From NCBI GenBank assembly GCA_027186245.1, contig CP114499.1:5833001-5897000 (forward strand): DNA of 64,000 nucleotides, given 5' to 3'. Positions 38,372 through 48,792 of this stretch are shown one piece after another (position 1 is the stretch's first letter; each line of letters starts with the position of its first letter). The notes below the pieces were generated by a model. It was given only the letters and a program-made list of their open reading frames with translations, did no database searches and was not told the DNA's origin. The translations under genes were made by a program, and so were the position numbers. The DNA is from Coriaria nepalensis. Lineage: Eukaryota; Streptophyta; Magnoliopsida; Cucurbitales; Coriariaceae.

Positions 38372-38546
38372 TATGGGAATGATAAATATTTTTTGTGCCA
38401 TATCTAACAATATAATTTTCAACCGAAGTAATCAAATGACACAGGCGTCTCCCCAGTCCCCGGTTCATAGAACATCCAAATACGTCTATTCCTGCAACAC
38501 ATTTTCATAGGGGACCAAAAAGATGAAAAAAATAACAAACCTTCTG

Positions 38547-38780
38547 TTTGCAATACATAACAGCAAATAAGCGACATTTCTAGTTGCTGATTGTGAATTG
38601 AGCTACTTACACATTCACGTCGATGGATTCTACGTAGGAAAGAAGTCCCAAATTTTGTTCTATTTGCAATACATAACAGCGATAAACGACATTTCTAGTT
38701 GCTGATTGTGAATTGAGCTACTTACACATTCACGTAGACGGACTGGACTCTACATAGGAAAGAAGCCCCAAAATTTGTTC
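38547..38780. repeat. Tandem duplication of a ~116-bp unit
   Basis: Copies at about 38547-38662 and 38663-38780. Both run from TTTGCAATACATAACAGC through CTAGTTGCTGATTGTG to GGAAAGAAG..CCC and AATTTTGTTC or AAATTTGTTC. They differ by a few substitutions and small indels, so the duplication is not brand new. Confidence 0.85.
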
Positions 38781-39120
38781 ACAGCCATATCTGGTAGGAA
38801 GAGACTTTAAATCCACCAGGCAAATGAATAAGTCAAAAGGGTAGAAGCAGGTGCGCTGGAAATTTGAATCAAAGTTGCCAATCTATGGGAAGGACATCCA
38901 GTTGCTCTAAGAGAATGTTTGTGCGACAAAAATGCCTGCCCATAGAATAAAATAACGACATTGTATTGTCAGATTATTGTCTTAGTAAAAAGAAACACAA
39001 CAAAAACCAGGGATTTCACGAACTGCTATAATTTACAAGTGTCGGGTAGCTTTTCCCATTTTAAATGTACATAGAAATGCAAAGTCATAATCTCTTTGTT
39101 TATGGAAATGAACTAGCCTG

Positions 39121-39784
39121 TGTTAGAATTTCGAAGTTGAGAGCAAAAAACAGAATACACTTTGTTTTCTGATAAAATTTGCTTACTTGCTAAAAATGCA
39201 AGTTTTTCATTTCATTAATACTTAATAAAGAGATGATTACAAATCAGAACAATTACTAAAGTTAAAGTAAACTAAGACATCTCTAATCAACTAGGATTAG
39301 AAGTTACAATACTAGATTGGACATTACAAAAGTGCTAAGTACAATCAAGCACACAAAAACAGCAAAAAAGCTGTTCTGTAAAAACAGCAAAGGCAAAAAG
39401 CTGTTACTGTAAAAATAGCTTTTGGCTTTGTGCTAAAATACCAAAAGTGAGATGATGGACTTTGGCATGCTTGATCTCGAAGCTTGAGGTCCAACCAACT
39501 TAAACAAACTTGCTTGAGGTTAGAGCAGCTCCATTTGAGGTCAAAATTGCACTAAAACAGAAACTTCACAAGGCCAAAATCAATAAAACAGTAAAAGCAA
39601 GATTAGGCCTCAAGTTGAGTTTTAATGATCCGATCACCTTCAAACCAATTGCAACAAGTCATAAATGATGAGAGGAAGCTAATGGAATTGGAGTCAATGC
39701 ATTTGGATTAGGGAGTCAAAAAGTCAACGTTTTTGGCTAATTTCCAATTGTGAAGTCACTAACCAAACAAGCAATCTTCAAACA
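39121..39784 (-). repeat. 3' LTR of the copia element
   Basis: 664 bp, bounded by TGTT...AACA. It overlaps the last 48 bases of the gag-pol reading frame, whose stop codon lies inside the LTR. Confidence 0.95.
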
Positions 39785-42700
39785 CTCCTCCTTGAATGTT
39801 TTGTGAGTGACTCCCAATTTACATTTGAAGTAATCAAACTTGAACCCGGAGAGAGGCTTGGTAAAGATGTCAGCATTCTGATTTTCAGAATTGCAATATT
39901 CCAACCTTATTTCTCCATTTTTGATAAGCTCCCTAATCACATGAAACTTGATCAAAATATGCTTTGTCTTTCCAAACTGAATTGGATTCTCAGATATGGC
40001 AATAGCAGATTGACTATCACAGTAGATAGTTGTAGGATCCAATTGAATGAAACCAAGATCTTTCATCATTTTCCTTATCCAAGTTGCTTGATTGGCTGCT
40101 GAGGCTGCTGCAATGTACTCAGCTTCAGCCGTTGATTGAGCAACTACTTGCTGTTTCTTAGAGCTCCAGCAGAAGACCCCTGATCCAAGTGAGAAGCAGA
40201 AGCCACTTGTGCTTTTCATGTCATCAATTGATCCGGCCCAATCACTGTCTACATAGCCATGTAAATTCAATTCTCCCTTCTCATACCAGATTCCATTAGA
40301 TGAGGTGCCACTTAGATATCTCAACATCCTCTTGGCAGCCCCATTATGCATTTGAGTTGGCTCATGCATGAATCTAGAGAGTAAGCAGGTAGCTTGCATA
40401 AGATCAGGCCTTGTTGCTGTTAAGTACATAAGACCTCCTATGAGACTCCTAAAGCTTGTTGAATCCACCCTTTCTGAACCATCAGATTTGGATAACTTTT
40501 CACCAGCAACTAGGGGAGTGGAAACAGGTTTAGAGCATTCCATCTTGAACCTTTTCAAAAGGTCATTAGCATACTTAGCTTGAGATATGAAGATTCCATT
40601 AGATAGTTGGAGAATCTCCATTCCAAGAAAGTATCTCATGCTTCCAAGATCAGTCATCTCAAATTCTATTTTCATATCAGATTTGAATTTTTCCACTAAG
40701 CTAGACTCACACCTGATCACCAACAAGTCATCAACATATAAAGAGACAATTAGAGTTGAGATACCTTGTTTGATGATGTAGAGGGTTTGATCACTCTCAC
40801 TCCTCAGAAAGCCTTTGCTGATGAGGTAGCCATTGATCCTTGCATACCAAGCTCTTGGAGCTTGTTTCAGTCCATATAGAGCTTTGTGAAGTCTATACAC
40901 TTGATCTTCCTTTCCCATTGTGATGAATCCCTCAGGTTGAGCCACATAGATCTCCTCCTCTAGGTAGCCATTAAGGAAGGCTGACTTGACATCAAGTTGA
41001 TCAATTTTCCACCCTTTTGAAGCTGCAATAGCTATTAGCATTCTGATTGTATCCAATCTAGCAACTGGAGCAAAGGTGTCTCCATAATCAACTCCATGCT
41101 GTTGTGAATATCCCTTGACAACAAGTCTTGCTTTGTGCCTCTTGGTGGTTCCATCCGGATTGACTTTAACCTTGTAAATCCACTTCACCCCAATGGTTTT
41201 CTTGCCTTCTGGTTTCTTGGTCAGTTTCCAAGTCTCATTCTTGTTGATTGTGGAAATCTCCTCATTCATTGCTTGTTCCCAATTTGGATCACCTTTGGCC
41301 TCTTCATAGCAGCTAGGTTCTGAGATGGCCAAGTTGCATCTTTGATACACATCATCAATGCTTCTGAACCTTGGATTTTCAGGTTCATCCTCTTCATCAG
41401 ACAAAGGTTCAGATTGCACAGCTTGCTCCTCCATCAATAATTCTGAGCTTTCTTCATCTTCATTGTCCCATTTGAGGCTTGCTAACTCATCAAATGTTAC
41501 ATCCCTACTGACCATAACCTTGTTGGACTTTGGGTTGAAAACTCTATATCCATTGCTTTCAGCACTATACCCAACCAGCAAACACTTTTCTGATTTTTCA
41601 GAGAGTTTATCCCTCTTGGCATCAGGGACATGGATGAAGCAAATTGAACCGAATACTTTGAGATGAGAGGCAGAAGGTTTGAGGTTGAACCATGCCTCAT
41701 ATGGAGTTTTTCCCTCCACAGCTTTGGTAGGAAGTCTGTTCAGTAGATGCACAGAGGTGAAGGCTGCCTCAGCCCAAAACCTTTTGGGGATCTTCTTCTC
41801 AAACAGCATGGTTCTAGACATCTCCATTACTGTTCGGTTTCTTCTTTCAGCAACCCCATTTTGCTGAGGTGAATAAGGCACTGTAAATTGGTGGACAATG
41901 CCTTGAGTTCCACAAAAATATTTGAACTCAGCTGAGTTGTATTCCCCTCCATTATCAGTCCTTAAGACTTTGATTTTCTTTTCTGACTGAGCTTCAACCA
42001 AGGCTTTGAACTTCTTGAACAGCCCGAACACTTCTGATTTGTTATTGAGAAAGTAAATCCAACCATACCTTGTTTGATCATCTATAAACAGTAGGAAGAA
42101 TTTATTGTTGTTCAATGAGGGAACCTTCATAGGTCCACATACATCGGAGTGAACAAGTTGAAGCTTCTCAGATGCCCTATTAGCTTGGTTGATAGGAAAA
42201 GGCTTCCTCTTCATTTTTCCAAGTTGACAGCATTCACAAATTTCAGTTTGAACTTGCAACTTTGGAATGTCTTCAACCAGCCCTTTTGAGCTCATAATGC
42301 TAAGTTTCCTCAGGTCACAATGGCCATATCTTTTGTGCCAAAGCCATGATTCATCAGCTTTGCTCATCATAGCCTTATGATCACCATTTTCCCAATTTAG
42401 AGAGAAGCTGTTGTTGTTGATCTTGGCCTGAGCAATCAGCTTCATGTTGGAATCTAGGATTCTGCAGTATTCTTCTTGGAAGGTAAGACAGCAGCCACTC
42501 TTCATGATTTGCCCCACACTGAGAAGATTCTGATCCAGATTCGGAACATAAAGAACATCTTTGATTGTCCTTGCTCCATTGCTTGTCTTGACAGAAACAG
42601 TCCCTCTTCCTTCTGCCTTCAGAGTTTCACCATTGCCTACAATGACATTTGTCTTGCTTGACATGTCTAGGCTGAGAAACAAGTCTTTGTTGAAGGTCAT

Positions 42701-43666
42701 GTGACTTGTGCATCCACTATCAATCAACCATTCATGCCTTTGTCTTGGTCTTTTGGCTTGTGTGACCATGAAAGCATTTTCTTCATCTTCAGCATGATTT
42801 GCTTGCTGAGATTTGTGATTTTCTGTTTCATACTTCCTTTTTCTGCACTCCTTCTCCACATGACCGAATCTTTTGCAATAGGAGCATTGAGGTTTTCCCT
42901 TGTTCCAACAAGTCTTTTCAAAGTGACCCTTTCTCTTGCAAATGGTACAAGTATGTTCCTTCTTCTTGCTTGCAGGATTTGAAGGTTTGGAGCTGCTGCC
43001 TTGGTTGTCCCTTTTCCAAGGTTTTTTCTGATTTGCAAAGAAAGCACCTTCTGTAGTTGCATCTGTCCTATTTGAATGTCTCTTCTCATTTGCTTGAAGT
43101 GAGCCTACGAGTTCATTCATGGTCAGTTTGGACAGATCTTTGCTTTCCTCTATAGCATCCACTTTTGAGTCAAATTTGGAAGGCAAGCTCACCAACACTT
43201 TGTTCACGATGGAGCTCTCAGTAATGTCACTTCCTAGCATTCTCATTTGACTCACAATCTCATTTAGCTTATCCATATAAGCCTTGATAGGTTCATCATC
43301 TTTCATTCTTAGAGCTTCAAAGTCTCTTCTTGCAGTGAGCAAGTTGACAGCTCTAACCCTTTTGGTTCCATGGAATTCTGCTTGAAGAGTATCCCACACT
43401 GATTTGGCATTTTTGAGGCCAAGAATTCTTGTGTGAATCTCATTCGAAATGGCAGATTGGATGACTGTAAGGGCTCTATAGTTCTTCAATCTCTTTTCCT
43501 TATCTGCCTTCAGTTGGTTGACTGTGAAGTGCTCATCTTCAGCAGGAGGTTCGTAGCCTTCTTCCACTGCTTCCCATAGATCAAATGCAATAAGGTAATT
43601 TTGCATCTTGTCATTCCATATGTGATAGTCTTTTCCACTGAAAACAGGTGGAGAGGGAAGATTCAC
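39737..43666 (-). CDS. Copia gag-pol polyprotein (1,309 aa, uninterrupted)
   Basis: A single frame encodes the whole replication machinery. Gag (UBN2 type) covers about 1-230. Two CCHC zinc knuckles follow: CTICKRKGHFEKTC (240-253) and CSYCKRFGHVEKEC (261-274). Two knuckles is less common than one. Protease: WLIDSGCTSHMT with DSG at 316-318. Then GAG-pre-integrase with an HHCC zinc site (WLWHKRYGHCD...CECCQLGK), the integrase core (HSDVCGPM, TDNGGEY, YSPQQNGVAERRNRT), reverse transcriptase (DTFAPVARLDTIRMLIAIAA, LDVKSAFLNGYLEEEIYV, LYGLKQAPRAWY, active site YVDD) and RNase H (YVDSDWAG, STSGFCF, STAEAEYIA, CDSQSAI). No stop or frameshift was found. The frame starts at the Met at 43666 just inside the PBS and ends 48 bases inside the 3' LTR. 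It appears catalytically complete. Confidence 0.96.
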   Translation of the reverse strand: MNLPSPPVFSGKDYHIWNDKMQNYLIAFDLWEAVEEGYEPPAEDEHFTVNQLKADKEKRLKNYRALTVIQSAISNEIHTRILGLKNAKSVWDTLQAEFHGTKRVRAVNLLTARRDFEALRMKDDEPIKAYMDKLNEIVSQMRMLGSDITESSIVNKVLVSLPSKFDSKVDAIEESKDLSKLTMNELVGSLQANEKRHSNRTDATTEGAFFANQKKPWKRDNQGSSSKPSNPASKKKEHTCTICKRKGHFEKTCWNKGKPQCSYCKRFGHVEKECRKRKYETENHKSQQANHAEDEENAFMVTQAKRPRQRHEWLIDSGCTSHMTFNKDLFLSLDMSSKTNVIVGNGETLKAEGRGTVSVKTSNGARTIKDVLYVPNLDQNLLSVGQIMKSGCCLTFQEEYCRILDSNMKLIAQAKINNNSFSLNWENGDHKAMMSKADESWLWHKRYGHCDLRKLSIMSSKGLVEDIPKLQVQTEICECCQLGKMKRKPFPINQANRASEKLQLVHSDVCGPMKVPSLNNNKFFLLFIDDQTRYGWIYFLNNKSEVFGLFKKFKALVEAQSEKKIKVLRTDNGGEYNSAEFKYFCGTQGIVHQFTVPYSPQQNGVAERRNRTVMEMSRTMLFEKKIPKRFWAEAAFTSVHLLNRLPTKAVEGKTPYEAWFNLKPSASHLKVFGSICFIHVPDAKRDKLSEKSEKCLLVGYSAESNGYRVFNPKSNKVMVSRDVTFDELASLKWDNEDEESSELLMEEQAVQSEPLSDEEDEPENPRFRSIDDVYQRCNLAISEPSCYEEAKGDPNWEQAMNEEISTINKNETWKLTKKPEGKKTIGVKWIYKVKVNPDGTTKRHKARLVVKGYSQQHGVDYGDTFAPVARLDTIRMLIAIAASKGWKIDQLDVKSAFLNGYLEEEIYVAQPEGFITMGKEDQVYRLHKALYGLKQAPRAWYARINGYLISKGFLRSESDQTLYIIKQGISTLIVSLYVDDLLVIRCESSLVEKFKSDMKIEFEMTDLGSMRYFLGMEILQLSNGIFISQAKYANDLLKRFKMECSKPVSTPLVAGEKLSKSDGSERVDSTSFRSLIGGLMYLTATRPDLMQATCLLSRFMHEPTQMHNGAAKRMLRYLSGTSSNGIWYEKGELNLHGYVDSDWAGSIDDMKSTSGFCFSLGSGVFCWSSKKQQVVAQSTAEAEYIAAASAANQATWIRKMMKDLGFIQLDPTTIYCDSQSAIAISENPIQFGKTKHILIKFHVIRELIKNGEIRLEYCNSENQNADIFTKPLSGFKFDYFKCKLGVTHKTFKEECLKIACLVSDFTIGN
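39785..39799 (-). other. Polypurine tract of the copia element
   Basis: The minus strand reads TTCAAGGAGGAGT directly before the 3' LTR (TGTTTGAAG...). This purine-rich stretch is where plus-strand priming is expected. It lies inside the coding frame. Confidence 0.75.
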
Positions 43667-43788
43667 ACTGTTGGAAGACGTTTCTGATTTTCTGGTTTTT
43701 TGAGTAGGTAAGAATCTGTTTTTTTTTTTTTTTATCGATTGAAGTTGGAGAGAAAGAATGGATGATGATCAGGCCCCTTAAGAATTAA

Positions 43789-43800
43789 GCTCTGATACCA
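43789..43800 (-). other. Primer-binding site, initiator Met-tRNA type
   Basis: The minus strand reads TGGTATCAGAGC immediately after the 5' LTR, the usual primer site of plant copia elements. Confidence 0.93.
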
Positions 43801-44464
43801 TGTTAGAATTTCGAAGTTGAGAGCAAAAAACAGAATACACTTTGTTTTCTGATAAAATTTGCTTACTTGCTAAAAATGCAAGTTTTTCATTTCATTAATA
43901 CTTAATAAAGAGATGATTACAAATCAGAACAATTACTAAAGTTAAAGTAAACTAAGACATCTCTAATCAACTAGGATTAGAAGTTACAATACTAGATTGG
44001 ACATTACAAAAGTGCTAAGTACAATCAAGCACACAAAAACAGCAAAAAAGCTGTTCTGTAAAAACAGCAAAGGCAAAAAGCTGTTACTGTAAAAATAGCT
44101 TTTGGCTTTGTGCTAAAATACCAAAAGTGAGATGATGGACTTTGGCATGCTTGATCTCGAAGCTTGAGGTCCAACCAACTTAAACAAACTTGCTTGAGGT
44201 TAGAGCAGCTCCATTTGAGGTCAAAATTGCACTAAAACAGAAACTTCACAAGGCCAAAATCAATAAAACAGTAAAAGCAAGATTAGGCCTCAAGTTGAGT
44301 TTTAATGATCCGATCACCTTCAAACCAATTGCAACAAGTCATAAATGATGAGAGGAAGCTAATGGAATTGGAGTCAATGCATTTGGATTAGGGAGTCAAA
44401 AAGTCAACGTTTTTGGCTAATTTCCAATTGTGAAGTCACTAACCAAACAAGCAATCTTCAAACA
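43801..44464 (-). repeat. 5' LTR of the copia element
   Basis: 664 bp, identical to the left LTR. It should carry the promoter of the element, read leftwards into gag-pol. Confidence 0.95.
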
Positions 44465-44495
44465 GCCTGCAGCCAAAGAAGTCTCTACATCACAT

Positions 44496-44769
44496 TGTTA
44501 GGATGTTATCAAGAACGATCAAGAGGCATAAAATCCAATAGGATATCTATTTTATCTCTAAACAATTATCTTTAGCCTTTATTAGTTAAATATTAGAGTT
44601 TATTCGTAGCAGTATTAGTTGTAGTCATCAATTATTTTATTTAGTTTGAAGTATAAATAGACTTGGTGAATTAGTGTTGTTTTCATGCATGGATGAATCA
44701 ATGAATTGATATTTTAGTTCTTCAACCTTCTTCCAAAGAGAAATAGTTTACGGACTCAAGCGTTCAACA
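44496..44769 (+). repeat. 5' LTR of an old Ty3/gypsy element
   Basis: About 274 bp from TGTTAGGATG to GTTCAACA. It is followed by ATTGGTCTTAGAGCCA, a decayed primer site for initiator Met-tRNA. I found no matching 3' LTR to the right. Confidence 0.7.
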
Positions 44770-47700
44770 ATTGGTCTTAGAGCCAAATACTCGATAACAT
44801 CAATCAAGTAACATGGTTGGGTTCAATCGCAATCGTATTGAAGCCTTTGGATTCCAGTAGTACGTGCAGCAAGACTTTGAGGAGAGAGCTCAAAAGATCG
44901 ATGAGAAACTGATTGAGAGTTCTTTGAATAAGTTAATCAACCAATCACAAAAATTAAGCCGCAGAATGGCAACACAGTTGCCACCACAAACATCACCACA
45001 ACCCATCAAGCAACTCTAGCCACTTGTCAACTGGATGTGCATCACGGCTGACAAGTACTAACACGAGCAGCGATTCGTCATTTGATTTGGGGATAGTAGC
45101 AATGATTCCAACGATTCTCATCATCAGAAAAAAGATACCACATGAAGGGCAAAGATAGAATTTCTTAAATTTCAAGACGATGATGTTGAATAATTTTTCT
45201 TATTTCAAAAGATTCATCGTCACTAATGAGTCTAATATGCGACTTATCACTTAAATGAAGACACTAATTATTGGTGGCATTACATAAAAAAATCATATAA
45301 ACAAAAAGGTCAAAAAACTAAAGTGGCATAATTTTACTCACGAGATAATAACATATTTTAGATCAATGAATTTTGCGGATACTAATGAATCCTTAACCGA
45401 TATCAAACAATAAGGGTCATTACCCATTTTTTTAAGAAATTCGAACAAAAAGCCAGTTTGAGTATAAGGATGGCCACAAAATGCTCTAGTTGGGGCTCTC
45501 CTAGGTGGATTGAAGCACGAGATTACTTCATCTGTAAAGATGTTCGCTCCACGTATGCTAAGAAAAGCAATGGAATTAGCTCGACGATGGACGATCAACT
45601 GCAGCAACAGCGGAAGATGGGCCGTGGGGATACAGGCCCAACCAGCCAACTGAAAGAAGCAGGGCCTTATAAACCATTTGGGCTTCTCGCTCAAATCAGC
45701 CCCAAAATGGGTCCTCAAACTCCAGCCCAAATACACTGCTCCAAACTCCCATACTCACGCCCAACATTTGCATAGTAAGAGGGAAAAAAGAATCTGTTTC
45801 TTCTGCAATGAGCGCTGCACGCCCGGCCACTGGTGCAAGTCCCCTCTCAAGCATTCCTAAGAGAAGCTGAAGCACACTCCGTCGCGATCATGATGAACCG
45901 AAGGAATCCATGGAAGACACGCCAGCAACAGAAGAGACGCACACCGATTCACAGGTTTCTTTGTTTGCTCTGTAAGGGTGTACCGGGACAGGAACGATGT
46001 GTCATGGCGAGCATCAGACAAAGGGAACTGGCAGTTCTGATTGATAGTGGGTCTACCCACAATTTCATTAACCCAAAAGTAGCGCGATGGTTGAAGTTCA
46101 CAAGTAACGACACTGCTGCGTTTCCAGTCAAAGTTGCAAATGGAAAGGTATTGCAATGTACCGAATAGTTTGACCGTGTCCCAATTGAAATCCAAGATTT
46201 CGAATTCACAGCCACACTGTACGCTTTACCCATTCACGGCATAGATTTGGTGCTTGAGATTCAATGGCTAGAAGGGTTGGGAAAGGTCATGGTGGATTGG
46301 AAGGAGTTATCAATGGAGTTCCAGAACAATGGCCAGCTTTATAACCTTACACCTTCTCCGGTTGACATGATTCAAGCAGTGAATTATAAAAGGTATGAAA
46401 GACTGACAAATTGGGGGTAGTCTATTTGCTATCCAAATCACTACAGGACCGAGGGAGCATAATGATTCAGAATCGATTCAATTACCACAAATTCCGGATG
46501 CCCCTTCCGATGTGTCAAACCTGCTGCAAGAATTTTTAGAAATTTGGCAAGACACTAAGTCTGCCTCCATCCCGTTATTATAACCACTGAATTCGATTGA
46601 TGGATTAAACCAAACCGGTCAGTGTAGCTCCGTACCGATATGCTCGCTGTCAGAAGGAAGAGATTGAGAGACAAGTAAATGATATGCTTCAATTGGGTTA
46701 ATCCACGCCCCAGCAGCAGCCCCTTCTCATCGCTAATCTTATTGGTTCAAAAAAAAAGATGATACATGGCGATTTTGTACCGACTATCACGCTCTCAACA
46801 CAGCCACCATCAAGGACCGTTTTCCTATTCCAACCATTGACGACACGTTGGACGAATTACACAGGTCCAAATTCTTTACTAAGCTCGACTTACGAGCGGG
46901 CTACCATCAAATTAGGATGCACCCAGATGATGTATTGAAAACAGCTTTCCGCACTCATAGTGGTCACTATGAATATTTAATCATGCAGTTTGGATTGTGC
47001 ACCGTGTTGTCAACATTTCAAGGAGCAATGAATGCCATCTTTCGACCACATTTATGGTGGTTAGTTTTTTTTTTTTTTTTACGACATTCCAATATACTCA
47101 GAGACATGGGCAGCCCATCTCGAACATTTGTGGTTAACTTTTCAAATCCTCTCTACTTGTAATTATTTCATTAAGTTAACTAAGTGTTGTTTTGCCCAAT
47201 CAACGGTGGAGTACTTCGGTCACGTGATTTCACACGACGGAGTACAAGTAGACATCAAGAAAATTGAAGCCATGAAATCATGGCCCACACCTAAAACAAT
47301 TACACAGTTAAGGGGTTTCTTAGACTTCACTGGTTATTATCGGAAGTTCGTTCAAAACTATGGCAAGATAACAAAGCCTCTTCACTGATTTGCTGAAAAA
47401 ATGTGGCTTCAAGTGTGGAATCAAATGGCGGAAAAAGCTATTAATGATTTCAAAACCGACTTGACAATAACACTAGTATTAGCCATCCGGACTTCTTCGT
47501 TCAGTTTGTGGTTCAAACCAACACCTTAAATATGGGAGTAAGGGCAGTTCTTAGTCAAAGAGGGAAGCTGATGATTGCGTTCATAAGCAAAGCGTTGGGG
47601 CCACAGAAATACTCATGGTCAACGTATGTGAAGGAGATGTTTGCTATTGTTGAGGCCATAAAATTATGGCGGCCATACTTGTTGGGCTGAAGGTTCCAAA

Positions 47701-47985
47701 TAAAATACTCACTGATCAAAGAAGTTTGGGTCACTTGCTTGACCAACTGATAAGTCACACCAGAGCAACAAAATGGGTAACAAAATTGCTCGGCTATGAC
47801 TACGAAATAATCTACAAACTGGGGCGGGAGAATTTAGTTGCTGATGCATTATCTCGAGTAAATCATAATGCTGAAATTGCGGCCTTAACAGGTTTGGTTG
47901 GTCCTATTTGGAAGGAAATTGAAGAAGCTAGTCGTTCGTGGCCTGTTATAAGCAGCAATATGACGATTCATCTTGTCCGGTGAAT
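44496..47985 (+). mobile_element. Degenerate Ty3/gypsy retrotransposon remnant
   Basis: Plus-strand remnants appear in the right order but in several frames with many stops. There is a gag start after the primer site (44813 on); a zinc-knuckle piece CFFCNERCTPGHWC (about 45800-45840); a protease with LIDSGSTHNFINPKVARWL (about 46035-46095); reverse transcriptase with [21 protein letters not shown] (about 46868-46930), in which the usual polymerase Tyr-x-Asp-Asp stretch has been replaced by a T-run region near 47055-47075; then FGHVISHDGVQVD and LRGFLDFTGYYRKF (about 47215-47350); and RNase H ending in YKLGRENLVADALSRV (about 47810-47860). Integrase and the 3' LTR are missing, so the right end is truncated near 47.99 kb. 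It is non-autonomous and old. Confidence 0.88.
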
Positions 47986-48112
47986 CACATAAATGAAAGT
48001 TTAGTGAACGGGATAGTCTACTGTTCTTTATTCAGCTGGTATATATACCTAACAATGAACAGTTTTGAACAATGCACTAACTGATGATATAGAAAAAAGT
48101 GATCAATGAAAA

Positions 48113-48610
48113 CTAACTATAGTTTCCACTTTCCAGTTTGCAATAAATCATACCTTGAGAGCAGCATTGAGCAATAGAACTCCCTACAAGACAATCAAAT
48201 AACAACGTCAGGCAACCGTTTTCTAGTAATAAAACACAATCCAGATTCCGTCTGGATCTGGCTTGCCATTTGTTGAACTCCATGCGAGATAACTGTGTGG
48301 TTATATCAGAAGAGGAGGAAGGCAACTTGATCGGCGGCGATGAAACGTACTCATTGGAAATGGTGGAGTGGGAGAGGGACTTGGACATTTGTGTGGTTTT
48401 CAAGCGCTTGGCAGCTGAGGAGGGCTGGAAGATGTCGGTTGGGCTTTTGGATTTCGAGGAAAGCGAAGCCGAAGAGGAAGAACAAGCCATCGTCAAGCCT
48501 ATACGTAGACGAAATCCCGAATTGGAGTTCTTAAAGGGCTGTGGAGGGGGAGAAGAGAATTGAGAAGAACATGGCGGAGTAACAAGAACTGTGATTTTAT
48601 ATACGAACAT
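48113..48610 (-). CDS. Unrecognised Ser-rich open frame, possibly a truncated gene start
   Basis: The minus strand has a 165-residue open frame. From an internal Met at 48493 it reads like a real N-terminus: MACSSSSASLSSKSKSPTD, a basic piece (AAKRLKTT), a Ser-rich stretch, then LSRMEFNKWQARSRRNLDCV. I do not recognise the family. It lies between the gypsy remnant and the protease cluster and ends in uninformative sequence, so it may be the first exon of a gene cut off by rearrangement. The plus strand is also open over 48270-48563, which weakens the case. I give no function. Confidence 0.3.
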   Translation of the reverse strand: MFVYKITVLVTPPCSSQFSSPPPQPFKNSNSGFRLRIGLTMACSSSSASLSSKSKSPTDIFQPSSAAKRLKTTQMSKSLSHSTISNEYVSSPPIKLPSSSSDITTQLSRMEFNKWQARSRRNLDCVLLLENGCLTLLFDCLVGSSIAQCCSQGMIYCKLESGNYS

Positions 48611-48792
48611 TGTGCTAACAAGTTTTCAAACGGAGTACAAAATTGGAGGGAAATGAAAAGGCCATCACGTTCATCTTTTCCATTTCTAGTAAATATCTCC
48701 GAATCAAAAAATTGAAGTCTGAAGTCATATAAATATCATTATCAAAATCATATGCAATAACATAATGTTTATTCAGTTAATTACTATTGTTC

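Larger units (their letters stand above)
38010..39120. other. Intergenic flank of the copia insertion, with tandem duplications
   Basis: No gene. It holds two local duplications described separately (38324-38371 and 38547-38780) and ends with the left target-site copy GCCTG (39116-39120) of the copia element. Confidence 0.5.
39121..44464 (-). mobile_element. Complete Ty1/copia LTR retrotransposon, 5,344 bp, identical LTRs
   Basis: The element lies on the minus strand. Its LTRs (39121-39784 and 43801-44464, 664 bp each) start with TGTT and end with AACA and are identical at every base I compared. The flanks carry the same 5 bp, GCCTG, at 39116-39120 and 44465-44469, a target-site duplication. 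Next to the 5' LTR (right side) is the primer site, minus-strand TGGTATCAGAGC, complementary to initiator Met-tRNA. Next to the 3' LTR is a purine run. One open frame fills the interior. Gene order (protease, integrase, RT, RNase H) makes it copia. Identical LTRs mean it inserted very recently, and nothing I see prevents it from being active. Confidence 0.97.

Noticed and set aside
41358..41666. Plus-strand open frames inside the copia element
   Set aside because: All are antisense to the conserved gag-pol frame.
48270..48563. Plus-strand 97-codon open frame rich in Glu
   Set aside because: It is antisense to a Ser-rich frame; the Glu runs are the mirror of TCT/TCC Ser codons. No family features.
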